This document shows, piece by piece, positions 1 through 8,100 of a stretch of 64,000 nucleotides of DNA; the first letter of the stretch is position 1, and every line of letters begins with the position of its first letter. Source of the stretch: Bacteroidota bacterium (GTDB lineage Bacteria > Bacteroidota > Bacteroidia > Flavobacteriales_E > Vicingaceae); the NCBI GenBank assembly GCA_016183805.1, contig JACPDX010000029.1, forward strand, positions 22,799 to 86,798, in the 5' to 3' direction. Under the pieces are notes generated by a model, which was not told the DNA's origin, ran no database searches, and was given only the letters and a program-made list of their open reading frames with translations. The translations under genes and the position numbers were made by a program.

Positions 1-742
1 ACCTAATTCCCAGACCTGTTAAATCTTTCAAATACGAAAAATCAACAAATTTTAACGATGGTTTATATTTTTTGTACGATGTATTGTAATACCAGACTCC
101 TGAAATTAAAGGAACTAATAAATTGATTATGCTAAATGTAGCTCCCAAATACAACAGTGATCCATCAGTTGTTTTCATCAATAAAACTACTGCAATTAAC
201 GAAAGTAAACTGCTAAAGGTATTAATAACATTACTCATTGCCGGACGCTGATCGGCAATAAAAACAACATTTATTAATTTAAAAATGAACTGAAAACAGA
301 ATACCGTAAAAACGATAAATACCAACTTTTCCAACTCATTAATATCGATGGATGTATTTAATATTTTACCCCAATTTAAGAAGTGATTCACCACAAAAAA
401 AATTGCAAAAAGTGCTATTGAAATTATCGTGATGACGGCATAAGTAGTACTTATGTATGTTCTCGCTAAATCATATTTACCTTCAGCTTTGGCAATAGCA
501 AATTTGTTTCGCAAACCATTACCTAATCCAATGTCAAAAAAATTAAACCAAGCAATAACTGACATCAATGTTATCCATACACCATACTTGGTTGGATTTA
601 AATAATCAATGGTTAAAGGCACTAGTAAAAGACTTATTACCAAACTTATTCCTTTAAGAAAAAAAGAAGCTAAAATGTTTTTTTTTGCTTTTATTGAACG
701 TTCGTGACCAGAAAGAAATTTATTAGCAAATCCGGTTATCAA
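1..742 (-). CDS. Polysaccharide flippase (Wzx/MATE-like), C-terminus cut by window edge
   Basis: I translated the minus strand from 742 and found about 247 open codons running off the window. The protein is highly hydrophobic, and its N-terminal part holds LVPLTIDYLNPTKYGVW (about residues 40-56), typical of oligosaccharide-unit flippases of the polysaccharide_synt/Wzx families, followed by at least five more hydrophobic helices. It should flip lipid-linked sugar units across the inner membrane. No ATG is available near the start; a TTG at 742-740 overlaps the TGA of the upstream kinase gene (TTGA), which implies translational coupling. The family is seen in the sequence; substrate is unknown. 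Confidence 0.8.
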   Translation of the reverse strand, partial: MITGFANKFLSGHERSIKAKKNILASFFLKGISLVISLLLVPLTIDYLNPTKYGVWITLMSVIAWFNFFDIGLGNGLRNKFAIAKAEGKYDLARTYISTTYAVITIISIALFAIFFVVNHFLNWGKILNTSIDINELEKLVFIVFTVFCFQFIFKLINVVFIADQRPAMSNVINTFSSLLSLIAVVLLMKTTDGSLLYLGATFSIINLLVPLISGVWYYNTSYKKYKPSLKFVDFSYLKDLTGLGIR

Positions 743-3129
743 GACTTTTTGTTTTTTCGTTTTAACAAACCTGTTTTTTGTTCTTCTTCATAATAGCCGT
801 AACCATATCCGTAGCCATAACCATAGCCATACGAAGAGCCTTTGGTGTTTACAGCATTAAACAATACGGATGCATTTCTTAGTTTTCCTTCCCTATACAG
901 TTCGCCAACATGAGAAAGATGGTCTTTTTTTGTTACGTTTTGACGAACCACAAAGATTAAAGCATCACTATATTTTTCTAAAAGTAAGGCATCGGTAACC
1001 AGTCCAATAGGTGGTGAATCGATAACAACAGTATCATATTTACTTTTTAATAACTCAATTAATTCATCCATTTTTGAATTCATTATTAGTTCAGAAGGAT
1101 TTGGGGGTATTGGTCCGGACGGAATGATATCTAGATTTTCAACACCCGATTTCTGAATAATAGCATCAATATCTTCAGCACCAATTAGGAACGAACTGAT
1201 ACCTTTGTCATTAGAAATATTAAAGTCTCCAACGATTTTTGGTTTTCTTAAATCCATTCCTAAAAGAACGGTTTTATTTCCGGAAGCAGCAATTATAGAA
1301 GATAAATTCATAGCAGTATAGGTTTTCCCTTCCGACCCTACTGAAGAAGTAATTAAAATTACTTTTTGTTCTTTACCTGCGGCGAAATATTTTAAATTGG
1401 TTCTTACCGACCTGAACGATTCTGCAATTAATGATTTTGGTTTTTCTGATACGATGAGTGCATAACCTTCTTTACTTAACCCAACTATGCCTAAAATAGG
1501 CATTTTAGTTAATTTTTCGATGGTTTTTTTATCTCTAACAGTATCATTTAATTGATCTTTGATAAATATTAACCCTGTTGGAAGTAAAAGGGATAAAAGC
1601 AAGGCTAATGAATAGCTTTTGTTTGGTAAAGGTCTGATAGGATAAGGAGTTGATCGAGCTTCTTCGATAATTCGATTATCGGATACCGAAGCTGCTAATG
1701 CTAATGATGTTTCAGCTTCTTTTTGCAACAGATACAAATACAAACTTTCTTTTACCCTATATTCCCGTTCTATACCAACTAATTCCCGTTCAGTTTTTGG
1801 TATTGTACTTAGTTCTCTCTCTAATAATCCTAAAGTTCTTGTAGATTCTCTTTTCGATGAAATTAAACCATCTTTAATACTGTTGATATTTTGAAGTAAT
1901 TTTTTTCTGGTATATTCTATTTGTTGGTTAATCAAATTTAAAGATGGATTTTCGCCCTTTGTTTCATTACCAATTTTTTGCTTTTTTATTTCTAAATCTG
2001 TTATCTGTCCAATCAAATTTATTAGTAAAGGGTCGTTTATACCTAATGACGATGGTGCAATATCTGCAAGACTTTTATTGTCGTTTACATAACCATTTAA
2101 GTAGTCGATAAAACTTAATTGCAAGTTGATATTTGACAAGTCGTGGTCGGCAGATTGAACATTTTCTAAAACCATTTGTGATTTTGCACTAACATCAGTA
2201 ATGCCTTTTTTTACTTTAAAATCTTGTCTTGCTGTTTCAATCTGTTTTAATTCTGTTGAAATAGATTGCAATTGATTGTTAATGAATAAGGCTGTGCTAC
2301 TGGCTATTTTATTTTTTTCGAGAATATCGTTTTCCAGATAAACTTTAACAAGTGTATTCAAAAAATCTATTCCTCTTTGTGGTATTTCATCTTCAATACT
2401 TAGTACAATTATCGATGAACTTTTCCCAGGCAGCTCTATAGTAAGTTTTGCCCTATAAAATTCTACCGTATTAGTAAGGTTATTAAATTTTACTCTAAAT
2501 TTTCTTTTTTCGTAAGATTGGTTATTAAATGAGGTGGCATCAAAATGAGTTCTTTTGTTTACAGTAAAAACACCAACCGGGAGATAAACTTTTTCTCCAA
2601 ACAAATGTTTATTCCGATAACTGTCATTGGTTTGTTCTATTTGATAATCTAACTCATACGAGTTTTCATCTAATATATTGATGTTAAAGAAATTGCTATA
2701 AGCATAAAAGTTAAGTGAATCATAATTAATGATAAATGGCGATTCGGTGTACAATTGGCTCTTTTTTACATTACCAACCAAATAATATAAAACATCTAAC
2801 TCTAAATGTTGAAGTGCCTTTTTTAGGAGGTTACGCGATTTTAATATTTCAATCTCATTTTCAATATTTTTCTTGGCATTGTAAACATCTAAATCTCTCA
2901 ACAGTTCTTGAGTACCAATACTTGAGCTATTATCATCTTTAATTAAAATTTTAGCAGAAACATTATAAATAGGTTTCACATACCAATTGTAAAAATATGC
3001 ACAACTAAACCCAATAATCAATGCTATCACATAGATGTACCAATAACGTAAATAACTAAAAAGAAACTCTTTTAGATTAAAATTATCGTGTTCATTTTCA
3101 ATATTATCTGTTGGCGTATTCTCTTGCAT
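739..3129 (-). CDS. Polysaccharide co-polymerase/tyrosine autokinase (Wzc-like)
   Basis: 796 residues, inner membrane. Domains: Wzz-type N-terminus with a first membrane helix at about 31-50, a long coiled periplasmic part, a second helix at about 504-522, then a cytoplasmic BY-kinase domain. Visible kinase motifs are Walker A GSEGKT (about 593-600), Walker A' LLGMDLRKPK (about 620) and Walker B VVIDSPP (about 699). The C-terminus has a tyrosine cluster of alternating Tyr-Gly (about 764-778), the usual autophosphorylation tail. It controls chain length and export of exopolysaccharide or capsule. The next gene is a flippase that overlaps its stop, so the two are one unit of a polysaccharide locus that continues outside the window. 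Confidence 0.93.
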   Translation of the reverse strand: MQENTPTDNIENEHDNFNLKEFLFSYLRYWYIYVIALIIGFSCAYFYNWYVKPIYNVSAKILIKDDNSSSIGTQELLRDLDVYNAKKNIENEIEILKSRNLLKKALQHLELDVLYYLVGNVKKSQLYTESPFIINYDSLNFYAYSNFFNINILDENSYELDYQIEQTNDSYRNKHLFGEKVYLPVGVFTVNKRTHFDATSFNNQSYEKRKFRVKFNNLTNTVEFYRAKLTIELPGKSSSIIVLSIEDEIPQRGIDFLNTLVKVYLENDILEKNKIASSTALFINNQLQSISTELKQIETARQDFKVKKGITDVSAKSQMVLENVQSADHDLSNINLQLSFIDYLNGYVNDNKSLADIAPSSLGINDPLLINLIGQITDLEIKKQKIGNETKGENPSLNLINQQIEYTRKKLLQNINSIKDGLISSKRESTRTLGLLERELSTIPKTERELVGIEREYRVKESLYLYLLQKEAETSLALAASVSDNRIIEEARSTPYPIRPLPNKSYSLALLLSLLLPTGLIFIKDQLNDTVRDKKTIEKLTKMPILGIVGLSKEGYALIVSEKPKSLIAESFRSVRTNLKYFAAGKEQKVILITSSVGSEGKTYTAMNLSSIIAASGNKTVLLGMDLRKPKIVGDFNISNDKGISSFLIGAEDIDAIIQKSGVENLDIIPSGPIPPNPSELIMNSKMDELIELLKSKYDTVVIDSPPIGLVTDALLLEKYSDALIFVVRQNVTKKDHLSHVGELYREGKLRNASVLFNAVNTKGSSYGYGYGYGYGYGYYEEEQKTGLLKRKNKKS

Positions 3130-3222
3130 TTTATTATTTTACCCTACAAAAATACATGTTTTATGTTAAATGTTTACGAAGTTGAAAGACCGAAGTATCT
3201 CCTTACTTCATACTTGGTTTTT

Positions 3223-4473
3223 TTATTTTACCACTATTATTTCTACCCGTATATTTTGCATGGCTTGTTTCATGTTTTTTGGTTTTTCAACAATCATGCG
3301 GTCGCCACCATAACCAATGGTTTGTATTTGAGTTTCTTTAACACCGTTTTTTACCAAATAATCTTTAATTTTTTCGGCTCTTAATTTTGATAGTTTTTTT
3401 GCTGACCCGCTAAAATTCCATTCTTCTCCCAGATGGGCATTTTTAGCGATTTTCTTTACCGTTTTATTCCCGTTGGTATGCCCTTGTATTTCAAATAAAT
3501 ACTCACTATTTTCAAGCATAAACTTGTTTAATTTTAACAGCTCCTGAGTAGATTCATCTTTTAAAGCGTATGAATTGGGGTGAAAATAAATTTTATGCAT
3601 TACAATTTTTTCGCCCACTTTTATGGGAGTTAATTCAATTTTGATAGGAGTTAAAATATTTTCGATGGTATCAACAAATGGTTCATAACCCAATTTATTA
3701 ATCGAAATAATAATTTTATCACCGATAATATCTGATGTCATAAATCCACTCGAAACTTCAGCTTTTAATTGTTGTTTTATGTTGCCTGTAAAATTCTTTA
3801 GTACAACATCGGCTTCAATTTCTTTTTGAGTGTTTTTATTTATTACCACTCCTTTAATTATAGGGTTATTTATTATGGTATCAATTGCCGTATCAAGAAC
3901 TGTATCAATTATCTGTTCAGTTGTTGTCATTGGAATTTCAACAATTTCTTCAACGGTATCTTTTTCAATAATGGTTGCTATAATTTCTTCTATACAATCG
4001 TGTTGGATGGCTTTTATTAATTTTTTATCTGCTCCCGATTCTAGACTCAGGTAGTGCCCACAACCACTACCATTGAGGTGTAAAATAGAAAAATAATAAA
4101 TTTCGCCTTTTTTTACGTTGATGTTACCACTGGTTTTATTTAATATCGGTGTTTCTTTTTTCCGTACAATATCATTACACAATTCCTTTCCTTTGTACCT
4201 GTAAATCAGCATATCGTAACTATCTTCTTTGTTTATTGAAGCTAATTCGAACAATAACTTACCATCTGACTTAACTACTATTTTATACCAAAAAGTATAT
4301 ACATCGTCGGGTTGGTAATAAATTTCGTTTGAATTGTCATCGTTAACCTTATCATCAAAAGGGAAAGAAATTGTTTCAGGATGTATGCAAGTTGGGTATT
4401 CATCTTGCGAAAATACAAGAGGTAAATTAATAAAAGAAACGAACAACAAAAAGGTAAGTTTTGCTAAATTCAT
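3223..4473 (-). CDS. Secreted OmpA-family protein
   Basis: 416 residues from the ATG at 4473; a TTG one codon upstream is less likely. Signal peptide at 1-22 ending VFSQ. The middle part contains a carboxypeptidase-regulatory-like beta domain (starting about IIKGVVINKNTQKEIEA) after a Thr/Ile-rich linker. The C-terminal 125 residues are an OmpA/MotB peptidoglycan-binding domain: KIYFHPNSYAL, EIQGHTNG, and LSKLRAEKIKDYLVKNGV. It probably links the outer membrane to peptidoglycan. It lies upstream of the polysaccharide genes on the same strand with a 93-bp gap; shared function is not shown. Partner proteins are unknown. Confidence 0.85.
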   Translation of the reverse strand: MNLAKLTFLLFVSFINLPLVFSQDEYPTCIHPETISFPFDDKVNDDNSNEIYYQPDDVYTFWYKIVVKSDGKLLFELASINKEDSYDMLIYRYKGKELCNDIVRKKETPILNKTSGNINVKKGEIYYFSILHLNGSGCGHYLSLESGADKKLIKAIQHDCIEEIIATIIEKDTVEEIVEIPMTTTEQIIDTVLDTAIDTIINNPIIKGVVINKNTQKEIEADVVLKNFTGNIKQQLKAEVSSGFMTSDIIGDKIIISINKLGYEPFVDTIENILTPIKIELTPIKVGEKIVMHKIYFHPNSYALKDESTQELLKLNKFMLENSEYLFEIQGHTNGNKTVKKIAKNAHLGEEWNFSGSAKKLSKLRAEKIKDYLVKNGVKETQIQTIGYGGDRMIVEKPKNMKQAMQNIRVEIIVVK

Positions 4474-4580
4474 CAAAGTATCGTCTAAATTTTTATTTAA
4501 AAGTAAGCCCCAAATAGCAGGTGTTTTTTAAATAAAAAAAATAGTTGTTAACGCTTTGTATTTAATATTGATGAGGAAAA

Positions 4581-5303
4581 TTACTTCCCAAACACTTTTT
4601 TCAATAAATCGGTAACTCGTGCAGCAGGATTTTCTCTTATTTGGAGTTCTTCTTTTGCTACTTGAATAAATAAACCCTGTATGGCTTTTTCTGTAACATA
4701 CTCTTCTAAATTGGGGTTAACTTTTTCCACGAAAGGAATTTTATTATAGGTCGAAAAAACGGTTTCCCAATGCTTGGTTGCTCCAACCTTATCGAGCGAA
4801 ATTTTAATAATAGGTTTAAATTTTTCGGTTAAAGCATTGCCGGTTGATTTTTGCAAATACTGAGTTGCAGCATTTTTTTCGCCTTTTAAAATGTTCATGG
4901 CATCGGTTATGGTCATTTCTTTAATGGCAGCAACAAAAAGTGGTTTTGCTGCATTGGCAGCATCTTCAGCAGCTCTGTTCATCGATAAAATGGCTTCATC
5001 CACTTTTTTTCCTTGTCCCATTTTTCGTAGTTTTTCTTCTACATTTTTGGCTTTTTCGGGCATGGGTATTTTAATTTCAGCATCTTTAAAATATCCATCG
5101 GGTTTCGATAGTTGGGCAACTCCTTTTTCAACACCTTTGTTTAAGGCTTCTTTTAAACCTTTTCCAACTTCTTCTTCAGTTAAAACAGTCGATGATGGTG
5201 TTAAACTTGTTGGAATATTCTTTTTTATTTTGTTTAAAAACTGTGCATTTGATATTGCACACGAGAAGGTTAACATGAAGATTAAGGTTATTTTTTTATT
5301 CAT
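4581..5303 (-). CDS. DUF4197 family secreted protein
   Basis: 240 residues with a signal peptide (about 1-20, ending SNAQ). The remainder matches my memory of DUF4197: LTEEEVGKGLKEALNKGVEKG near the N-terminus, PMPEKAKNVEEKLRKMGQGK, NRAAEDAANAAKPLF and AITEKAIQ-like helices ending in LLKKVFGK. Members are exported all-helical proteins of unknown function, common in Bacteroidota and Proteobacteria. The gene stands alone, 104 bp upstream of the OmpA-like gene on the same strand, so it may share a transcript with it. Family assignment is firm, role is not known. Confidence 0.85.
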   Translation of the reverse strand: MNKKITLIFMLTFSCAISNAQFLNKIKKNIPTSLTPSSTVLTEEEVGKGLKEALNKGVEKGVAQLSKPDGYFKDAEIKIPMPEKAKNVEEKLRKMGQGKKVDEAILSMNRAAEDAANAAKPLFVAAIKEMTITDAMNILKGEKNAATQYLQKSTGNALTEKFKPIIKISLDKVGATKHWETVFSTYNKIPFVEKVNPNLEEYVTEKAIQGLFIQVAKEELQIRENPAARVTDLLKKVFGK

Positions 5304-5888
5304 TATTTTTTATTTTTGGTTAACGTAAAGTATTACTCATTAATGCTTGTTTTCATAAAGTATTCGTGAGTTCGCCTCGTTCAGTTCATGAGTATTTCAC
5401 AGGTCATCTTCTTAAAGAATTAATTTAGCTTTATTTTTTGATACTATAACAGTGTTCTGTATTTTGTCATAATTATCATATTGAGTGAATTTTCGAAGAA
5501 ATTTGTATCGAAACAAGCTATTTACTTTGTTTTTGATACAAAAATCTGAATGATTTTCAAACTGACAAAATTTATTGCCAAAAACTAATTTCACCCAACA
5601 GGTTATTTATACGTAAATTATGCAACGCTTTTAAGTATTACTACTGATTTAAAATCGTTGACAAGAATGTATTTTTGTGATAAATGTTAGGTGATAATAT
5701 GCGAAATATCAATTCGTTTTATGATTATTATCATTATTTAAACATGATAGTTGTCGCAAATTTGTAGTGTTTATTGGAATATTATAAAAATTATGTTTAG
5801 TAAACAAGGATTATTAAAAGGATTATTAAAAGGATTATTAATAAGTATTGAACAATTAAAAATATTATAAACTTTAAAAACTAAAACC
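5304..5888. other. 585-bp intergenic region, divergent promoters
   Basis: This gap separates divergent genes and must hold both promoters. The stretch 5412-5594 has a 60-codon open frame on the minus strand, but its AT-driven composition and lack of any recognisable motif make it an unlikely gene. A triple 12-bp tandem repeat is listed separately at 5808-5843. I found no tRNA, riboswitch or perfect TAnnTTTG box. Confidence 0.5.
5808..5843 (+). repeat. Three tandem 12-bp repeats upstream of a T9SS gene
   Basis: The unit GGATTATTAAAA occurs at 5808-5819 and 5820-5831, with a third copy at 5832-5843 that differs in one base. It ends 45 bp before the start codon at 5889, so it is probably in the 5' untranslated leader. 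Copy number could vary by slippage. Confidence 0.8.
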
Positions 5889-6746
5889 ATGAAAAAAACT
5901 TTACTATCTATCACTGCTGTTATTGCTTTTGGAGCAGCAATCATTCTTTTAACCTCAGGTCAAGACGATGGGCAACTAGAGGCGTGTTCAAATTACGATC
6001 CGATATCGAAGCTTAGTGGTGGTGCTGCCGGTGGTTATTCCGGAGACCCTGCTAACAGCAATAAAAATTGTACCAACTGTCATGCAGGCACTGTTATTCC
6101 AACGTCTGGATTAACTACTACCAACATTCCCCCAACAGGTTATGTTCCTGGTAATACTTATATCATTACTACAGGAAAAAGTTTTACGGGGTTTGTTCGT
6201 GGTTTTCAAACCGCTGCACAGGGTGGTGGTTTGCAAAAAGGTATATTCACTGACATCAATCCAACCGAAACACTAATTAAAACAAAGACAATAACAGGTA
6301 ATGTTTTTAATTATATTGGCCATACAGATGTTAGTGCTTATGGTACTGGATTTTGGTCGTTTAACTGGACTGCACCTGCTGCAGGTTCTGGTCCTGTTAC
6401 TTTTTACAGTGCATTTTTAGATGGTGATGATAGTGGTGGTACTAGTGGTGATGTAACTTATATCTCAACTACAGTCGTACAAGAAAATCTTAATGTTGGT
6501 ATTGAACAAGTTTCCACTAAATCAAACATTAGTGTTTATCCTACGGTATCTAAAGGAAACTTCACCATTGAAGTTAACGAAGGTGATTACAGTATAGAAA
6601 TTTACAATTTAACCGGAGAAAAAGTTTTTGAAAAAACTACCAATGCTTCTGTAGAACATGTAAGTTTAAATGTAAATAGTGGTTTGTATTTTGTAAACAT
6701 TAAAAAAGACAACAAAAACACCATCAAAAAAATTGTTATTCAATAA
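5889..6746 (+). CDS. T9SS-secreted protein with CxxCH motif (choice-of-anchor V type)
   Basis: 285 residues. Signal peptide 1-23 (MKKTLLSITAVIAFGAAII). A GGAAGGYSGDPANSNKNCTNCHAG stretch at about 44-68 in two adjoining parts is the hallmark of the choice-of-anchor V (reeler-like) family; it holds CTNCH, a potential covalent c-type haem site. A beta-rich domain follows to about 195. The C-terminal 80 residues are a T9SS type A sorting domain (SVYPTVSKGNFTIEV, then LTGEKVF and LNSGLYFVNI-like strands). It is expected to be exported by the Sec system and then by T9SS to the cell surface. Single gene with its own terminator. Ligand unknown. Confidence 0.85.
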   Translation: MKKTLLSITAVIAFGAAIILLTSGQDDGQLEACSNYDPISKLSGGAAGGYSGDPANSNKNCTNCHAGTVIPTSGLTTTNIPPTGYVPGNTYIITTGKSFTGFVRGFQTAAQGGGLQKGIFTDINPTETLIKTKTITGNVFNYIGHTDVSAYGTGFWSFNWTAPAAGSGPVTFYSAFLDGDDSGGTSGDVTYISTTVVQENLNVGIEQVSTKSNISVYPTVSKGNFTIEVNEGDYSIEIYNLTGEKVFEKTTNASVEHVSLNVNSGLYFVNIKKDNKNTIKKIVIQ

Positions 6747-6782
6747 TTGAACATTAACCAACAGTAAGTTGGGAAAAATTTT

Positions 6783-6813
6783 AAATCCGTCATGCTTTTA
6801 GCTTGACGGATTT
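6783..6813 (+). terminator. Rho-independent terminator
   Basis: 10-bp arms AAATCCGTCA (6783-6792) and TGACGGATTT (6804-6813) with an 11-nt loop, followed by TTATTTTAT. It lies 36 bp after the stop of the T9SS gene and before the rnpA promoter. Confidence 0.85.
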
Positions 6814-6865
6814 TTATTTTATCAAAAACAGAATAGGTTATTAATATCGTTTTTATTTCTTTTAA

Positions 6866-6899
6866 TTGGTATTAATTCTACTTCGTGGTCTTACCTTTG
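6866..6899 (+). promoter_or_regulatory. rnpA promoter (TTG ... TACCTTTG)
   Basis: TACCTTTG at 6892-6899 matches the Bacteroidota -7 consensus TAnnTTTG exactly, and TTG at 6866-6868 sits 23 bp upstream as a -33 element. Transcription should start about 6904-6909, so a GTG at 6885 that lies in the promoter cannot be the rnpA start. Confidence 0.65.
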
Positions 6900-6908
6900 A
6901 CCTTAGTT

Positions 6909-7307
6909 ATGCAGACAAGCAATAAGTTTCCTAAAATAGAAAAATTAAAAAGCACCAAAGATATTGATGGATTGTTTAATGGTGGCAAATCAATTCATGA
7001 ATCTCCTATACGAGCTATTTACAAAAAAAAAGAAGAACCTTCTAAAACATGTTTAAGCGTAGGTGTAAGTGTTCCTAAAAAATTTCATAAACATGCTGTT
7101 GATCGAAATCTTCTAAAACGTAGAATACGAGAAGCTTATCGTTTAAACAATTATCAACTTAAACAAGCACTATTAACATCAGAAATGCAACTGAACCTTA
7201 TGTTTGTTTACGGTTCGAAACAAATATTAAGCTATAACGAAATTGAAGAAAAAATAAAAGTAATTTTAAATCGTTTAAATTCAATGTTTGGGAAAAGTGT
7301 TGAGTAA
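6909..7307 (+). CDS. rnpA: Ribonuclease P protein component
   Basis: 132 residues, the normal size. It binds the RNase P RNA and helps remove 5' leaders from pre-tRNA. Family motifs: [14 protein letters not shown] near the N-terminus, [27 protein letters not shown] (RNR-like motif, about 53-79, given here in abbreviated form by its key residues K, R, N, K-R and R). The ATG at 6909 is chosen over the GTG at 6885 because the -7 promoter element lies between them. The 3' end overlaps yidD, a common arrangement in bacteria (usually rpmH-rnpA-yidD-yidC), although rpmH is not seen here. Confidence 0.95.
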   Translation: MQTSNKFPKIEKLKSTKDIDGLFNGGKSIHESPIRAIYKKKEEPSKTCLSVGVSVPKKFHKHAVDRNLLKRRIREAYRLNNYQLKQALLTSEMQLNLMFVYGSKQILSYNEIEEKIKVILNRLNSMFGKSVE

Positions 7308-7509
7308 GTTGTTTATCTTGATAATTCGTTTTTATCAGTTGAGTATTTCGCCTATGTTGGGGCAAAATTGCCGGTACGACCCTACTTGCTCCCAATACAG
7401 CATTGAAGCGTTAAAAAAATATGGAACATTTAAAGGTGGCTGGTTAAGTTTAAAAAGAATAGGTTCTTGTCATCCTTGGGGCGGACACGGACATGATCCA
7501 GTTCCTTAA
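7288..7509 (+). CDS. yidD: Membrane protein insertion efficiency factor YidD
   Basis: 73 residues if the TTG at 7288 is used; GTG at 7297 or TTG at 7300 would give MLSKLF- or MSKLF-like starts and no ATG exists, so the start is uncertain. The family signature is clear: [19 protein letters not shown] and [16 protein letters not shown], with the conserved cysteines. YidD is a peripheral inner-membrane protein that assists YidC/Sec insertion. It overlaps the end of rnpA by up to 20 bp, suggesting translational coupling. Confidence 0.93.
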   Translation: MGKVLSKLFILIIRFYQLSISPMLGQNCRYDPTCSQYSIEALKKYGTFKGGWLSLKRIGSCHPWGGHGHDPVP

Positions 7510-7519
7510 CTTAAAAAAA

Positions 7520-8089
7520 TTTAACACATAGGCACATAGTTTTGAAATTGACACAAAAATATTTAGATGAATTAACTTATGAAGTAGTTGGTGCAGCTAT
7601 AGAAGTTCATAAAAATTTAGGTAAAGGTTTGTTGGAAAGTGTTTATCATGAATGTCTAAAACATGAGTTAGAATTAAGGAAAATAAAATTTATTACTGAA
7701 CACAAAGTACCATTGATATACAAGGGGAAAGTTTTAGAAGTAGATTTTAGGTGCGATTTGGTTGTAGAAAGTTGTTTGGTTGTGGAGTTAAAAGCAGTTC
7801 AAGAAATGCATGGTTCTTATGAGTCGCAAGTGCTTACATACATGAAACTTTTAAACGCTCCAAAAGGGATTTTAATAAATTTTAACTGTAATAATATTTT
7901 TAAAGAAGGACAAAAAACATACGTGAATGAGCATTTTAGTAAATTGCCAAAGAATTAATAATAACAAATAACATAGTTTCTGTCGTTGACAGAACACATA
8001 GTAAAAAAGCTATGTTTTAGAGCAAAGCGACTAAAACTTGCTTTGGAGATTTTAAAGAAAAGATGAAAACTATGTATCTATGTGTTAAA
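7520..8089 (+). mobile_element. Palindromic (MITE-like) element A carrying a GxxExxY gene
   Basis: Terminal inverted repeats of 24 bp: TTTAACACATAGGCACATAG... (7520-7543) and its complement (8066-8089), 22 of 24 positions pairing. Each end has two CACATAG-like words 9 bp apart. Inside are the GxxExxY gene (7542-7958), a small stem TTCTGTC/GACAGAA (7978-7994) flanked by ACATAG words, and a GCTTTGGAGA motif near the right end. Element B at 24536-24685 has the same plan without the gene. No target-site duplication could be made out. Mobility is inferred, not shown. Confidence 0.65.
7542..7958 (+). CDS. GxxExxY protein (PD-(D/E)XK_3 family)
   Basis: 138 residues. The name-giving motif is GLLESVYHECL (about 30-40). 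A PD-(D/E)XK nuclease-like core follows: VDFRCDLVVE (about 67-76) and VELKAV (about 81-86, E-x-K). The residues expected for metal binding are present, so nuclease activity is possible but has not been established for this family. The likely TTG start (7542) lies inside the left inverted repeat of the surrounding palindromic element, and no ATG is present upstream, so the gene uses the element's own end as its 5' region. Confidence 0.85.
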   Translation: MKLTQKYLDELTYEVVGAAIEVHKNLGKGLLESVYHECLKHELELRKIKFITEHKVPLIYKGKVLEVDFRCDLVVESCLVVELKAVQEMHGSYESQVLTYMKLLNAPKGILINFNCNNIFKEGQKTYVNEHFSKLPKN

Positions 8090-8100
8090 AAAATTAGAAA

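Noticed and set aside
3187..3220. Hairpin between the OmpA-like and kinase genes
   Set aside because: Its T-run is on the plus strand where no gene needs termination; pairing is imperfect.
5412..5594. 60-codon ORF on the minus strand
   Set aside because: AT-driven composition, no motif, no promoter box, in a divergent promoter gap.
6885..6908. Upstream GTG start for rnpA
   Set aside because: It lies inside the promoter; TACCTTTG at 6892-6899 means the mRNA begins after it.
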